64,000 bases of DNA from Reticulitermes speratus (GCA_021186555.1 JAJKFL010000014.1:19853533-19917532), one strand, 5' to 3'; positions 38,201-47,852 are shown, counted from the first letter of the stretch. The notes: generated by a model not told the origin, from the sequence alone. Translations and numbers: made by a program.

Positions 38201-41200
38201 ACAAAGTTGTTTATGGATACAATAACATCACTTTGTGACTGTTACAATTTTTTTTGTGCACTTATTTCATGTCAGTTTTCAAAGGGTATTTACTGGTATC
38301 CAGCATATGCTGTAGTTAACTGGTTACTAGTGTGAGCAGTGAACAACAGCAAAGTGTTTTAATTTCACTGATGATCCAGTCATAACAACATTATTTGGGT
38401 GATTAAATCAAGAAGAATGAGATGGGTGGGGAATGTGGCACATACAGAAGACAGGAGAGGTGCATACAGGGTTTTGGTGGGAAACATAAAGGAAAGAAAC
38501 AACTTAGAAAACCTATGCATAGGGGAGGATAATATTAAAATGGATCTTAAAGAAAAAGGATGGTAAGGCATGGATTGGATTGATCTGGCTCAAGACATGA
38601 ACAAGCATCAGGCCCTTGTGAATGGGGTGATGAAACTTTGGGTTCCATAAAATGCAGGGAGTTCCTTGACTAGCTGAGGAACTATTAATTTTCAAGAAGA
38701 ACTCTGCTCCATGTACTTTGTTAGTTAGTCACACCAAAAACCACCTGACAAGTATTTGTCCATATGACAGTTTCAAAGAATTTTAATTGAACATTATAAG
38801 ATTTTATACATTAAAAAAGTGCATTGCATATTACCAGTTTGTGTAAAACTTTGCCTGATGACGACAAAATAAATTGGCAAAATATGTAATGAGACTGAAT
38901 GGGTAATCTGGTGAATACACAAACCAGAGTTACATACATACATACATACATACATATATACATTCCATGGATCCATAATTTTGTCACAAGACAAGAGGAT
39001 GTGGAATAAGGCATAACATACAAAATCATACAAAATGTACATTGCAAAATGCTTTAAACATTCTATGTGCAGTCTTAGACGTCAGTATTATAGGTTAACA
39101 GTACTCATAAGAAATTCATCTACAGAGTAAACGGAGTGTGCATTTAAGTATCTTCTTAGTGCTGCTTTAAATTGTACCTTTTCATTCTTAAGATTTTTGA
39201 TATTACATGGTAAGCTATTGAAGATCCTGACACTAGAATAGAATGTACTTTTCTGAAAGCATGATAAGTTGGCAATTTGTCTATGAAGATGGTGCTTATT
39301 CCTTGTATTAATACTGTGTATTGATGAATTTGTTTGAAAGTTTTCTTGATTATCAACGAGGAAGTTCATTAATGAAAATATATATTGGCATGGAACAGGC
39401 AAAATCTCCAGTTTTTTAAATAGACTTCTGCATGAAGTTCCAGGATGTGCACCAACCATAATTCTGATGATTTTCTTTTTTAATGTAAATATCTTCCTGC
39501 TGTTGGACGAATTTCCCCAAAAAATTATTCCGTATTGTACAATAGAGTGAAAATATGCGAAATAAATTGACTTGAGAGTGTTAATGTTGCTGATGTGGAA
39601 CATTGACCGAACTGCATAACATGCTCCACTTAATTTAGGTATCATTTGATCAATATGACCTTTCCAATTTAGGTGGTTATCAAGATGTAAGCCAAGAAAT
39701 TTTGAATTTAGTTTTTTCTTCTATGTATATATCTTTATAACCAATAGTCAATGAACATTGTAGTGAATTATTTGGTACAAATTTCATTATATTTGTTTTC
39801 TCTATATTTAGGACTAACTTGTTTGCTGAGAACCATTCAATCATACTGGAGAGAACTGAGTTTGATATCGTACAAAAATCTTCAAAATTTCTGTTAGAGA
39901 TTATGACACTAGTGTCATCAGCAAATAATATTGGTTCTGACAAGGAATTTATTCTCAGTGGAAGGTCATTGATATAAATTATGAACAATAAGGGCCCTAG
40001 AATGGACCCTTGGGGACTCCATGTTTCATCGTACCCCAGTCAGAGGAAAATTTTCGAGTTGAACTAGGAGATCTTATTTCGACTTTCTGTTGTCTGTTTG
40101 TTAAATAGGATCTGAACCAATCTGCCATTACTCCTTGAATGCCATAGAAATGTAATTTAGATAACAAAATTTCATGATTTACACAGTCAAAGGCCTACGT
40201 TAGATCACAGAAAATTCCTCCAACATGTATTGTTTGGTTAAGAGATTTAAACACACTATCAGTTAGTTTGAATGCAGCCTCTTCTGTAGATATACCTTTC
40301 CTAAAACCATGCTGTTCTGGGACCAATATGTTGTTAGTGTGTAGATGTTGGCTTAATCTGCTGTGCAGAGCTTTCTCGAATACTTTTGAAAAAACTGTCA
40401 ATAGCGAAATAGGTCTGTAATTTGTTATATTAGTTTTGTCTCCTTTCTTATACAGAGGTTTTACAACTGCAATTTTGAGACAATCAGGGAAGATACCTTT
40501 ATATATTGAATGATTACAAATGAAGGTTAATGGGTGACTGATATCAGAAGCACAAGTTTTTAAGATTTTACTATTTATTTCATCATAACCTGAAGAGTTT
40601 TTAGGTTTAAGTGAACGTATTATACTTTTAATCTCAGCTTCAGTAATTGGGATTATTTTTATGCTGAACTGTGAAAATAAAACAATGACAATAAATTCTC
40701 GTTATTTTACTTTAGATAAAAATTTGTCCAAAAGATTTAGCATACCTAGTCCAACAATGTTTCTTCAGAAAATCCTTGAAGGTGATCTGATCCCATTCAA
40801 TAGCACGTGAGGCTTGCCAGGGTCGATCTGCAGGTACTTGGAGTGCCATTTCATCTAGCTTGCGGATTACAGTACGTAGATCCAATGCTGCAAAGGGGTT
40901 GCTCCATCAGAATCCAGGCCATAAACTTGAATAACAACATTTTCTCCCCTAAAATGAGCAGATATTTTCCATGCATAGTAATCAGTTAAACTACATCTTT
41001 TAAGGGTGTTTATGTTTATGTTGTTCTTTAACCATAGCACTATGTGGAAGAGGGCTGTATTGCCATGGATTTGGAGGAACATAAAACTAATCTTAGGTAT
41101 GTTTGTGATAAGAAAGAAAATATATTACTTCACTTACAGCAACACCATCATCACCACCATCAACATTCCTAATGCCACTGCCACTGCTACCACCACTGCT

Positions 41201-44066
41201 GCCACCACCACCACTATCACCATCATCATCACCACCACCATCACTACCACCACCACTACCACCGCTGCCACTACCACCATCACAATCATCACAAACCAGT
41301 GAAATTGTTGTGAGCAAATGGTTTGCATTTAGACTATGAGAAAACATGCAAAAGACATGTGCTGAGTAAAAACTGTATGTGTTTGGTGCACCTTACATAG
41401 AAAATGGGTGTTTCTGTGTCATTTCCACAAAATGCAATGAAGTATTGCATTGGCAGTCACACATGACAATTGTTGTTCACAAAATCTACAATCCAGACTG
41501 TAAAGCAACACTGAACTTCAAGAACAGGTACCTTCAAGGTGTGCATGCTAGAGAAATCAAATCCACACTCATTATGTTTATTTGCAAAGCTTGGTTTAGA
41601 CTCACTGGATACAGGGACCCTCAGAATAACCAGCACCAGTCTGCAGAAATCCAGTGTTCATCCATGGAGTGTCATTACATGATGTTAAAGTTCACGTGTG
41701 GCAAATTATAAGTGCACCTGGGAATATTTGGCCCGTTTATTTTTCAAAGACCATAAATTAACACTGGTATAAAATACATGTTCTGACACCATTTTTTGAA
41801 CACTTGCCCACTTATGAGGGAACACATGCCTTTTTATCAGCAAGACACTAAATTCTGGGCATCCATGTGTACCAAGTGCAACAAATGTGTCACCTTCCCC
41901 CTTTTGCCATGACTTCCTAATTTTAATTCAGCCACCTTGTTTAGTACATATCTGGGCATCTTTAACACCTGCTTATGTAAGCCATCACGGGCTGTACTTT
42001 ATATCATGAACTAATATTTCAATTTAGTGGACTGCCAAGCACACACTAAAATTCAATTTTCAGTATAAATTCGACCTTTAGAGTATGCATAGACAATGAG
42101 CCTTCATGACTGAGAAGTGCAAAAAATAGTGTGTGTGAGATTGTGTTACCTTGCTAAAATAAATGCTGTCATGGTCGTCTCGGGCAAGATATGTCTCGCA
42201 GCCCAGTTCCTTGCACATTCGCAGGATATGATTTTGAGTTGGACCTACATATGAGCCTCCTAGATCAACCCATCCATACTGTGGGTCTCCTGCCTCAGCT
42301 GATGGAGTCAGTGTCAGAGTCCGACCACCAACTCGGTCATTGGCTTCCAACACCACCACCTCCACTCCATGCTCATGAAGCAATTTTGCAGCACTTAAAC
42401 CTGACATATGATGTTTTATCTAATTAATTATTTATTTGTAATTTATTTAATGACAATAACAATAACTGTTACTATATAGCGCCAAATAGCTGGATGATAA
42501 TAAATTGGAAGGACAGCAAAAGTTTTTCACCTGATTTAAAATATCATCTCGGTACTAGCCTGAAAGGAATGAGGAAAAGCATTGAAAGCCTCAGTCAGGA
42601 TAGTTGGTGCACCAGCCAAGTTTTGAAACAGGTAAATCTCCAATGTAAGTCACAAACATTATCGTTCGGCCACCTTGTTCAGTCATAATGTTTGATCATT
42701 CTTTGCATTTTCGTCCATTTCACTCAGTTTCAATTTAAATTTAATTTTATCTATCAAGAATTTCTTTGTTGCTAGATGTATGAAGTACAGAAAAATATGT
42801 AACTGAATGTGAAATTGGGTCAGTGATACACAACATTTTAATTGGTAAATCTGAAGGAAGAAGACAAATTTAAAAACCTATGTGCAGACTTATGTGCAAG
42901 TGAGAGGACAAAATTGAAATGGATCTTAAATAAACAGAATGTAAAAAGGAGGACTGGATTCATCTGGCTCTAGATAGGGTCCAGTGGGAGACTTGTGTGA
43001 AGACATTAATAAACCTTCAGGTTCCATAAAAGGTGGGGTAAATCTTTCGAATAGCTGGTTAATTGCTGACTTCTCAAGAACTCTGCTCCATGGAGATGGA
43101 AACCAATATACAAAATAATTTCTCCTTACCACTTTTCAGACAACTGCAATTGAATTGAACATTTCTATGACATATTTGTTTATAGTAATATATTTTAACG
43201 TTCATTTTTGAATGAAATATGTTTTGAGTAGTGTTATTTCAGATATTTTTCAACATACTGTACAAGAACTATGTACTTTCTGAGTGTCATGTATTGTTCC
43301 CTGACTTGTTCTACATCTTGTTTACTAGGATGTATAGAATGTAACTTCATAACTGTTTTATTTTAAATTGGGTGTATTAATCACAGACTTTACAGTCCAG
43401 GCAGCCCAGTTACATTGAGGACTCAAGAACACGACACGCTTATACTAAAATTAAACTTGTGACATAGAATATATAAGGGCGGGCACTGCAGTGACCCGTG
43501 CACTTCGACTATAATCAATCTTTTGTGCAGCCCTTTAGCACATTCATTCAGCAGCCCTGCACCTCGAACAAAGTGCAGTATCCCGCTGACAGAGGTGTCC
43601 TCAAAGTCACCTGGTTTCATAAAATGACAACGACCCAGGTGCCTAAATCTTAATGTGACCAAAGCCTCAGAGTCACAAAAAACTTGTGAGGTCGCTTCAG
43701 ATGCCTAAACTTGTGACATAAGTAATCACACAAATGTACAGAGTTAACATGTAAAGAACAAACTGAACTGAACAAAATGCAACATGGAATGAGTTAACCA
43801 TTTAATGATGCTGGGTTTTAAATTCCAACTACTGGCCATGACAGATGGGTTTTAAATTTACAATACCCTTAAATGCATTCACAACCATACAATGCACCAA
43901 GGCAGCATGTGAAGAATTAAAGGTCCATATATTGCCTTGTTGGTTCAGCAAGTATGTGATTGTTCTAATAAAATATTGCAAAGAGGAGAGCTTTGAGGAT
44001 ACATTTCTCTACAATCTTACCGCTAAGTCCAGCTCCAATTACTATCACTGTTCCCTTGTTAGACAT
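32046..44066 (-). CDS. MAO: Flavin-containing monoamine oxidase (MAO-A/B type), nine coding exons, one in-frame TGA
   Basis: Join on the minus strand: 44066-44021, 42400-42150, 40948-40746, 36821-36619, 36508-36381, 35955-35835, 34999-34791, 33892-33680, 32225-32046. All introns are GT-AG, every phase matches and the total is 1,554 nt (517 residues plus stop; human MAO-A 527, MAO-B 520). Visible: Rossmann motif [21 protein letters not shown], active-site MGLVIK (Lys304, human MAO-A Lys305), GGCYTTY with Cys405 (covalent 8-alpha-S-FAD cysteine, human 406), Tyr406 and Tyr444 (aromatic cage, human 407/444), and a hydrophobic C-terminal tail. MAOs oxidatively deaminate biogenic amines to aldehydes, releasing ammonia and hydrogen peroxide, on the mitochondrial outer membrane. 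Codon 113 in exon 3 is TGA, so the copy may be a pseudogene, a null haplotype or a sequence error. The start ATG has A at -3. Exons are conserved; introns are full of repeats. Confidence 0.93.
33149..33333. mobile_element. Fold-back MITE family 1 in MAO intron 8
   Basis: Left arm TTTGAGTCTTCTGAGATGTT, then ACCATGTTGGCTGGTAAATA; right arm inverted, ending ACATGGTGTAACATTGCAGA. Diverged and CpG-poor, as expected if it has decayed in a methylated intron. C-rich runs at 32,806-32,822 lie upstream. Confidence 0.65.
33680..33892 (-). CDS. MAO: MAO coding exon 8 (covalent flavin cysteine, aromatic cage)
   Basis: 213 nt, codons 388-458, phase 0 both ends; acceptor ATATTAG (an alternative AG three bases on would drop one codon), donor GTATG. 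It contains [16 protein letters not shown] with Cys405/Tyr406, IYIAGTETA, and [18 protein letters not shown] with Tyr444. This is the most conserved exon of the gene. Confidence 0.95.
34051..34113. mobile_element. Short fold-back derivative of MITE family 1 in MAO intron 7
   Basis: Perfect 11-bp ends ATGAGGTATCA / TGATACCTCAT enclose a short copy of the arms (CTTCTGGGATTTGAGAC ... GTCACATCCTGGAAG). Only 63 bp long, an internally deleted form. Confidence 0.55.
34490..34577 (+). mobile_element. RTE-like retroelement tail in MAO intron 7
   Basis: GGGTCCCATAAATTGCAG ... GGGCTCTGCTCCATGGAG matches the family tail; only the end remains. Confidence 0.5.
34791..34999 (-). CDS. MAO: MAO coding exon 7
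   Basis: 209 nt, codons 318-387, phase 1 in and phase 0 out; acceptor TCTTGGCAG, donor GTAATA. It covers the substrate-domain segment equivalent to human DYCGCMIIEDE through LGSQEALH, ending [10 protein letters not shown]. Confidence 0.92.
35835..35955 (-). CDS. MAO: MAO coding exon 6 (active-site lysine)
   Basis: 121 nt, codons 278-318, phase 0 in and phase 1 out; acceptor GTCTTTCAG, donor GTAAG. It reads [11 protein letters not shown], then [10 protein letters not shown] with Lys304, the lysine that bridges the flavin N5 through water in MAO, and then a conserved Phe-Trp. Spacing from this lysine to Cys405 equals that in human MAO-A. Confidence 0.93.
36133..36158 (+). repeat. (GT)n microsatellite in MAO intron 5
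   Basis: About 11 GT units. Confidence 0.9.
36381..36508 (-). CDS. MAO: MAO coding exon 5
   Basis: 128 nt, codons 235-277, phase 1 in and phase 0 out; acceptor TTTTTCAG, donor GTAAGT. It ends in [10 protein letters not shown], equivalent to the VINAIPP block that contacts FAD in MAO. The longer open frame to the right reads through the intron and is not coding. Confidence 0.92.
36619..36821 (-). CDS. MAO: MAO coding exon 4
   Basis: 203 nt, codons 167-235, phase 2 in and phase 1 out; acceptor TGTTAACAG, donor GGTACAT. Recognisable MAO blocks: [45 protein letters not shown]. These match human blocks VTSEPHEVSALWFLWY and NGGQERKFVGGSGQ. Confidence 0.93.
37071..37160 (+). repeat. Trinucleotide-rich tract in MAO intron 3
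   Basis: Mixed GAY, ACA, GAT and CAG triplets produce a spurious threonine- and methionine-rich frame. Confidence 0.75.
38395..38725 (+). mobile_element. RTE-like retroelement 3' part in MAO intron 3
   Basis: Plus strand: AAGAAGAATGAGATGGGTGG (RRMRWxG), TTTTGGTGGGAAA, GGAGGATAATATTAAAATGG (EDNIKMDL), GGATTGGATTGATCTGGCTC (DWIDLAQD), then the tail GGTTCCATAAAATGCAGGGA and CTCTGCTCCATG. Antisense to MAO. Confidence 0.75.
38935..40680 (-). mobile_element. Jockey-like non-LTR retroelement in MAO intron 3, 5'-truncated
   Basis: Minus order: [120 protein letters not shown] (catalytic FADD intact at about 39,914-39,925), [37 protein letters not shown], then a 3' UTR ending at a (CATA)n tail near 38,938. 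Few frame breaks; the best preserved retroelement in the window, in the same orientation as MAO. Confidence 0.9.
40746..40948 (-). CDS. MAO: MAO coding exon 3, with in-frame TGA at codon 113
   Basis: 203 nt, residues 100-167, phase 0 in and phase 2 out. The acceptor CTGCTCATTTTAG is good and the donor is AG|GTATG. The second half, from [11 protein letters not shown] through [10 protein letters not shown] to KKHCWTR, aligns well with MAO (NPxxYLD, IPTDAPW, ICWTK). The first 13 codons are divergent and end at TGA (40909-40907). A shorter form starting at 40887 avoids the stop but breaks the frame to exon 4. This is the only phase-consistent model I found. Confidence 0.75.
41132..41290 (+). repeat. 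Compound (CAC/ATC/GCC)n trinucleotide tract in MAO intron 2
   Basis: About 160 bp of CACCAC, ATCACC, GCTACC-type triplets; it makes spurious Thr/Ile, Gly/Ser and Val frames. Confidence 0.9.
41439..41990 (+). pseudogene. Tc1/mariner-type transposase remnant (DUF4817-like) in MAO intron 2
   Basis: The plus strand reads [40 protein letters not shown] (compare the SDEAWFHLSGYVNSQN block of this transposase family), then, after stops, [11 protein letters not shown] (compare GPIFF), and FYQQDTKF (compare FQQDGA, around the second catalytic Asp). At least three stops and shifts; the C-terminus fades by about 41,990. Antisense to MAO. Confidence 0.7.
42150..42400 (-). CDS. MAO: MAO coding exon 2 (FAD-binding domain)
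   Basis: 251 nt, residues 16-99, phase 1 in and phase 0 out; acceptor ...TGTCAG, donor GTAACA. It contains [34 protein letters not shown] and ELGCET, each matching the MAO-A/B consensus closely. The ATG just upstream in the same frame lies in the intron and is not a start. Confidence 0.93.
42455..42690 (-). mobile_element. SINE, family C, in MAO intron 1
   Basis: TATCATCTCGGTACTAGCCT, GAAAGGAATGAGGAAAAGC, AAGCCTCAGTCAGGATAG and a B-box-like stretch around AGTTTTGAAACAGG match the 8.24 kb copy block by block. Confidence 0.55.
42840..43100 (+). mobile_element. RTE-like retroelement 3' part in MAO intron 1
   Basis: AAATTGAAATGGATCTTAAA (KMDL), GACTGGATTCATCTGGCTC (DWI.LA), CTTCAGGTTCCATAAAAGG and AACTCTGCTCCATGGAG; the tail is complete, the coding part decayed. 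Confidence 0.65.
43452..43720. mobile_element. Unidentified insertion flanked by a perfect 15-bp direct repeat
   Basis: TAAACTTGTGACATA occurs at 43,452-43,466 and 43,706-43,720 and encloses 239 bp that is more GC- and CpG-rich than the intron around it. This looks like an L1/RTE-mobilised retroinsertion with its target-site duplication. No tRNA B-box or poly-A tail was seen, and the minus open frame of 79 codons is unassigned. Confidence 0.6.
44021..44066 (-). CDS. MAO: MAO coding exon 1 (start codon, FAD dinucleotide fold)
   Basis: 46 nt: ATG, 14 further codons, then one base of codon 16. It reads [15 protein letters not shown], the beta-strand and glycine loop of the FAD-binding fold. The donor is GTAAG at 44020-44016. 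The split glycine codon joins exon 2 exactly at [11 protein letters not shown]. Human MAO has a longer N-terminus, so a short extra upstream start cannot be excluded, but no in-frame upstream ATG is needed. Confidence 0.9.
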
Positions 44067-44069
44067 GTT

Positions 44070-44940
44070 CCAGTTGTCACCTTTGACTGACTCTTGCAGT
44101 AAAGTGTCCCTGTCCTGAAGACTCCTGTGTTATATATGTTGCTAGACAACAACAGCTGAGAACAAGAATGACATATATACAGCCCCTTGTAGAAGAAATA
44201 ATACAACATGCACAAATAATTGCAACATTTGTCAGTTCAAAGATTATGTGTTATAACTTAAAAAAGTTTATTTATATTACTGACAAGCAGGGGTGATGTG
44301 TCATTACGAGCTGAAGGTGTTAAAATTTTGCTTTATTTTCAGAGTTAAAAAATGTATTTGGTGTTCAATTAACTGACAGTCTAACTATCTTCACATGTTT
44401 AAATCAGGTATATCCATAATAAATAATTTCACTTCAAGGATGCACTCTCTCGTAAAATCACTGTATAACCTGTGAAACCTATCATATCTGAATCTAGCAG
44501 ATTAAATGTTAAAATAAGGCTGACATGTAACAGAGACACTGAAAACATGTAGTGTGAAGTTTGGTCTTATCGTAATAAGTTTTAGTAAGATGTCAGTCAA
44601 TCTGTAATTAAACTGTTTAGCCACATGTCCTAACTACAGAAGGACATCTGGAGGACTGTGCAACACACACATACAAAAAACACAAATAGATTTAATAACT
44701 CTGTTGTACAGAAATTAAATGGACTGCAACAGGATTGAGTAAAAATAAAATAACATCTAATCAGTGCAACGTAACATTTTTTTTATAAGTTTAAAAACCG
44801 TCTACATGTTTTGGCGAAAGTAAATAGCCATCATTAGGCTGCACTCAAAATAAAGTAAAAAGTCAGACTTACAACTGCAGTTTATTAGATTGAGATCTCA
44901 AACTTCAAAATGTTATGATTCTGTCATGAAAGTAAACATG
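44070..44940. other. MAO upstream region
   Basis: CpG-poor; no exon seen. Near 44,800-44,850 a phrase CTACATGTTTTGGCGAAAGT then ATAGCCATCATTAGG resembles one arm of the 28.7 kb inverted repeat. Confidence 0.4.
44129..44138 (-). promoter_or_regulatory. TATA-like sequence upstream of the MAO start
   Basis: On the minus strand ATATATAAC lies about 65-70 nt before the MAO ATG. It could be a core promoter element, but the 5' UTR may instead begin in an upstream exon. CpG density rises only beyond about 45 kb. Confidence 0.2.
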
Positions 44941-44944
44941 TAAA

Positions 44945-44953
44945 AGATTTTAT

Positions 44954-44989
<36 letters not shown>

Positions 44990-45000
44990 AGATAAAATCT
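44945..45000. repeat. Perfect 14-bp inverted repeat enclosing (GT)14
   Basis: AGATTTTATCTAGT (44,945-44,958), 28 bp of GT, ACTAGATAAAATCT (44,987-45,000). The arms are exact reverse complements. Confidence 0.95.
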
Positions 45001-46710
45001 AGTTGGGTGTAGCTGTGTATTGTACATATTAAAATCGTATAAGTCAAACACTATGAGTTCATAGACAATTTAGTTGTAATTGCAGAGACAGCGTGTGTGC
45101 ATTTTTTTTCGGAATCCTGCATGTAAACTCCGAATAATTAGTAATATGTAGCGCGGTGCCTTAACTGTGCCACCGCATACACATACTTTTTTTAAGAATG
45201 CCAGTCATGGTGGGGCTTTTCACTGCAATGCCGTGCCGAAACCAGCAAAATGGTATCACGATATTATCTAACTCTACCCTAAATTACTGCATGCAGCAAA
45301 GGAACACAAATTAACTGGTATAGGTAAGGATTCCATTCTGTCCAGGTGTCTCGAAAAATTCGGTTCAGGAAACCAAATGTCCCCGGACTTTCCAGGGCAC
45401 AAAAATGCATTTCAGACAACGCGTACTAACATTAGTCGATTACTGACACATAATATGGACTGAGACTGTGAAGGATGAGGAAGGATAAGAAAAGAAGGAT
45501 CAGTGAGTGAACCGACTGATTATTATTATTTCATTTTTGTATCTGTTGCAATTTTTATCTCATTGCCACAATATTAATAAATTACTCTGCGTTGTTATTG
45601 CGTGACAGGTTATAGTTTTTAAAAATGGGATCCCTAGGTATAGGCCTACCTGTTGCAAATACCTAAGTCAAGAATAACAAGTATACTCTCATATACCAAG
45701 AGAATGGAGGGGCATAAAACACCTTTAAGAAGATGGGTTTATCAATTTCAAAATTAAGGGACAGCCTAGAAGTTTAGACCTTGGTGTAAATTAGGGGTCT
45801 AAACTCTCAACCTTTTAAAGCCCAGCGGTAACTCTACGTACCACCTTAAATAACTTTACGGAACTTTTCTATTTTGCCAAACAGAGTGGTTACGTATTTT
45901 ACATTATTCTCACAATAAACACCATTACTCCCCGAACAATATTAACCGATTCGTCTTCATAATGGACGCAGACTGTTCTCAGTGTGGTAGGAACTGCATC
46001 TTTATATGTATTTAGGTGCATGCCAGTCTTTAAAGTGTTAATAATGTCTGAATCACTGGAGAGTTATAATTTAATATTTTAAACTGTATGGTATCATAAA
46101 TATATAGAATGAAGCACGTTTATAAAAATATAGGCTATATTTAATTCAATTTCTTCCGCTCACTTTCATCTTCTGTATTTTACTTAGTACACATTCCAAG
46201 TTCTTAGGACACTCATGCTCTTAAACTTCACAGTTACTACAGGCATAGACAGATAACTTGTCCTCAACGCGATGTCTCAATTCTAGATTACTAATGGCAG
46301 AGATTATACTAGTCATTCAAAATGCATCTCACCATATCGGTCTTTCCCATGCCAAGCTGTTTACCAGTATATTGGCCTAATACTTAGAATAAAATATAAC
46401 GTTAATCTCATATTAATATTATTGTTTATTGGGAAGCAAACATGTAATATGTCCAATGTTTGCAAGATAATTACTGTTACTGTTAAACTTTATATCAGAA
46501 ACGTCATTATAGCAATGCTCCAAACATTCATCAGCAATATTAGGCATTTTTAGGCGCGTTCGTAATACTTGCCAAAATACATTATTGGCTTCATGTCTAT
46601 TTGTCCCTCAGTCCGCAAGGAGCAATTCGGCTCCGAGAAGACCCATTTTCGTGAAATTTTATATTGGGTAATTTTACTAAAATCTGTTCAACAAATTCAA
46701 CTTTGGTTAA
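45001..46710. other. No gene seen
   Basis: CpG-richer DNA without a recognised exon. At 46,590-46,690 it contains the CGTGAAATTT-type repeat phrase also seen near 15 kb. Confidence 0.45.
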
Positions 46711-46712
46711 AA

Positions 46713-46993
46713 GTAAGGTGAAGTTCACCCTAGAACAGGCCATGACGGCCCAGTGGGAGAGTAAAGATATAGCTCTACTCTTTCTTTAAACTCGGCGCTA
46801 TCGGGTTGGTGGTCAACGCCACGCCCCGGCCGCTTTATCCCGGGAAAGAGACCCGGTACCCATTGTACAGGAAGATTGGTGCACCCCAGGACCGGTGTAA
46901 AGGGGTGCAGAAAATCTCGCCCCCACCGGGATTCGATTCCCATACCGCCCAGCCCGCAGCGAGTCGCAATACCGACTACGCTATCCCGGCCCA
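46713..46993 (-). mobile_element. tRNA-derived SINE, family A (best copy)
   Basis: The minus-strand head GGGCCGGGATAGCGTAGTCG is followed by B-box GAATCGAATCCC-type, then the body GGGTCTCTTTCCCGGGATAA and AAGAAAGAGTAGAGC, ending GGCCTGTTCTAGGG. Nearly collinear with the 14.27 kb copy. Confidence 0.78.
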
Positions 46994-46994
46994 C

Positions 46995-47850
46995 CAAATT
47001 TGGTTAAAGTCGAATGAAAATAACAACACTTTACATCAAGACCTAGTGCATTTATATCTCGCCGTGTACGAAATAAGTACACGATATACAGTTGACGATT
47101 CAAATAAATATGCGCCACAGAGATGCAATTGATATGCCAGGTAATTTGGGCAAAACACACAGTCATGATATTTGATAGTTATTGCTTCCTACTTCATTAT
47201 AATATGTAACAAGGGATCACATAGATACGATCTGTTGTGGGGTGACGCAAGAATTCACTGACATATTCTTCGTTTTGTCACGTCACATTCCTATGCAGAT
47301 ATGGACCTTCTTCTTCGAGTAATTTACATAATACATAATTAAGAAATATGCAAAGGTGCAATCATAGTATTTAATATTTATTGACTTATCTGCGAATACG
47401 AATTTTGGTAAGTAGACAGATTATGAACATACAAATTGTTCACAGTTACAGGTATGTTGTATAGAATGCAATTACTATTATTAGGGTATGTCATTAATTT
47501 CTTTGAAGAATTCATTACATATTGCTTACACAGATGGTGCGCATCTTAAACGTGTCGATCTTCAGAATTTTGTCCCGTCGAAATACCTTGTAATTACGTG
47601 CTATGACCGACTGAGGAGAGTCCAGAATGCAAACATATGAAAACGCCTCAACGTTGCGTTATACATATATCTACTGCCTACCTTGTTTACGTTCCCGAAA
47701 TAAAATTTAAAAAAAAAGATGTATTAAATGGAGGGCGTGTCCGTCCGTGATTTTTTTCAGGGCTAGTCTAGCTGAACAGATTTTGACGAAACTTTACACT
47801 GGAGCCTCTTGTTCCATTACAAGACGAAAATTATATTGAGGATCCAGGTC
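46995..47850. other. No gene seen
   Basis: AT-rich; no exon. The end (47,730-47,830) carries the TTTTGACGAAACTTTACAC-type phrase common to this genome. Confidence 0.4.
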
Positions 47851-47852
47851 AA

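Noticed and set aside
38930..38960. CRISPR-like or tandem regulatory array (CATA repeats)
   Set aside because: A simple tetranucleotide tail at the 3' end of a jockey-like element; eukaryotic context.
40746..40887. Shorter MAO exon 3 using the CCCCTTTGCAG acceptor
   Set aside because: It avoids the TGA but needs a phase-1 predecessor, while exon 2 ends in phase 0; the frame to exon 4 would break. Kept only as an alternative if an unseen micro-exon exists.
40907..40909. TGA read as selenocysteine
   Set aside because: MAO is not a selenoprotein family, the position is not a conserved cysteine, and no SECIS-like element was looked for or seen in the 3' region.
40867..41082. Minus open frame with a HFRGEN phrase resembling the MAO FRG motif
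   Set aside because: It runs through the exon 3 acceptor in the wrong frame and its remainder does not align with MAO; coincidence.
41093..41347. Glycine/serine-rich open frame
   Set aside because: Produced entirely by the trinucleotide microsatellite.
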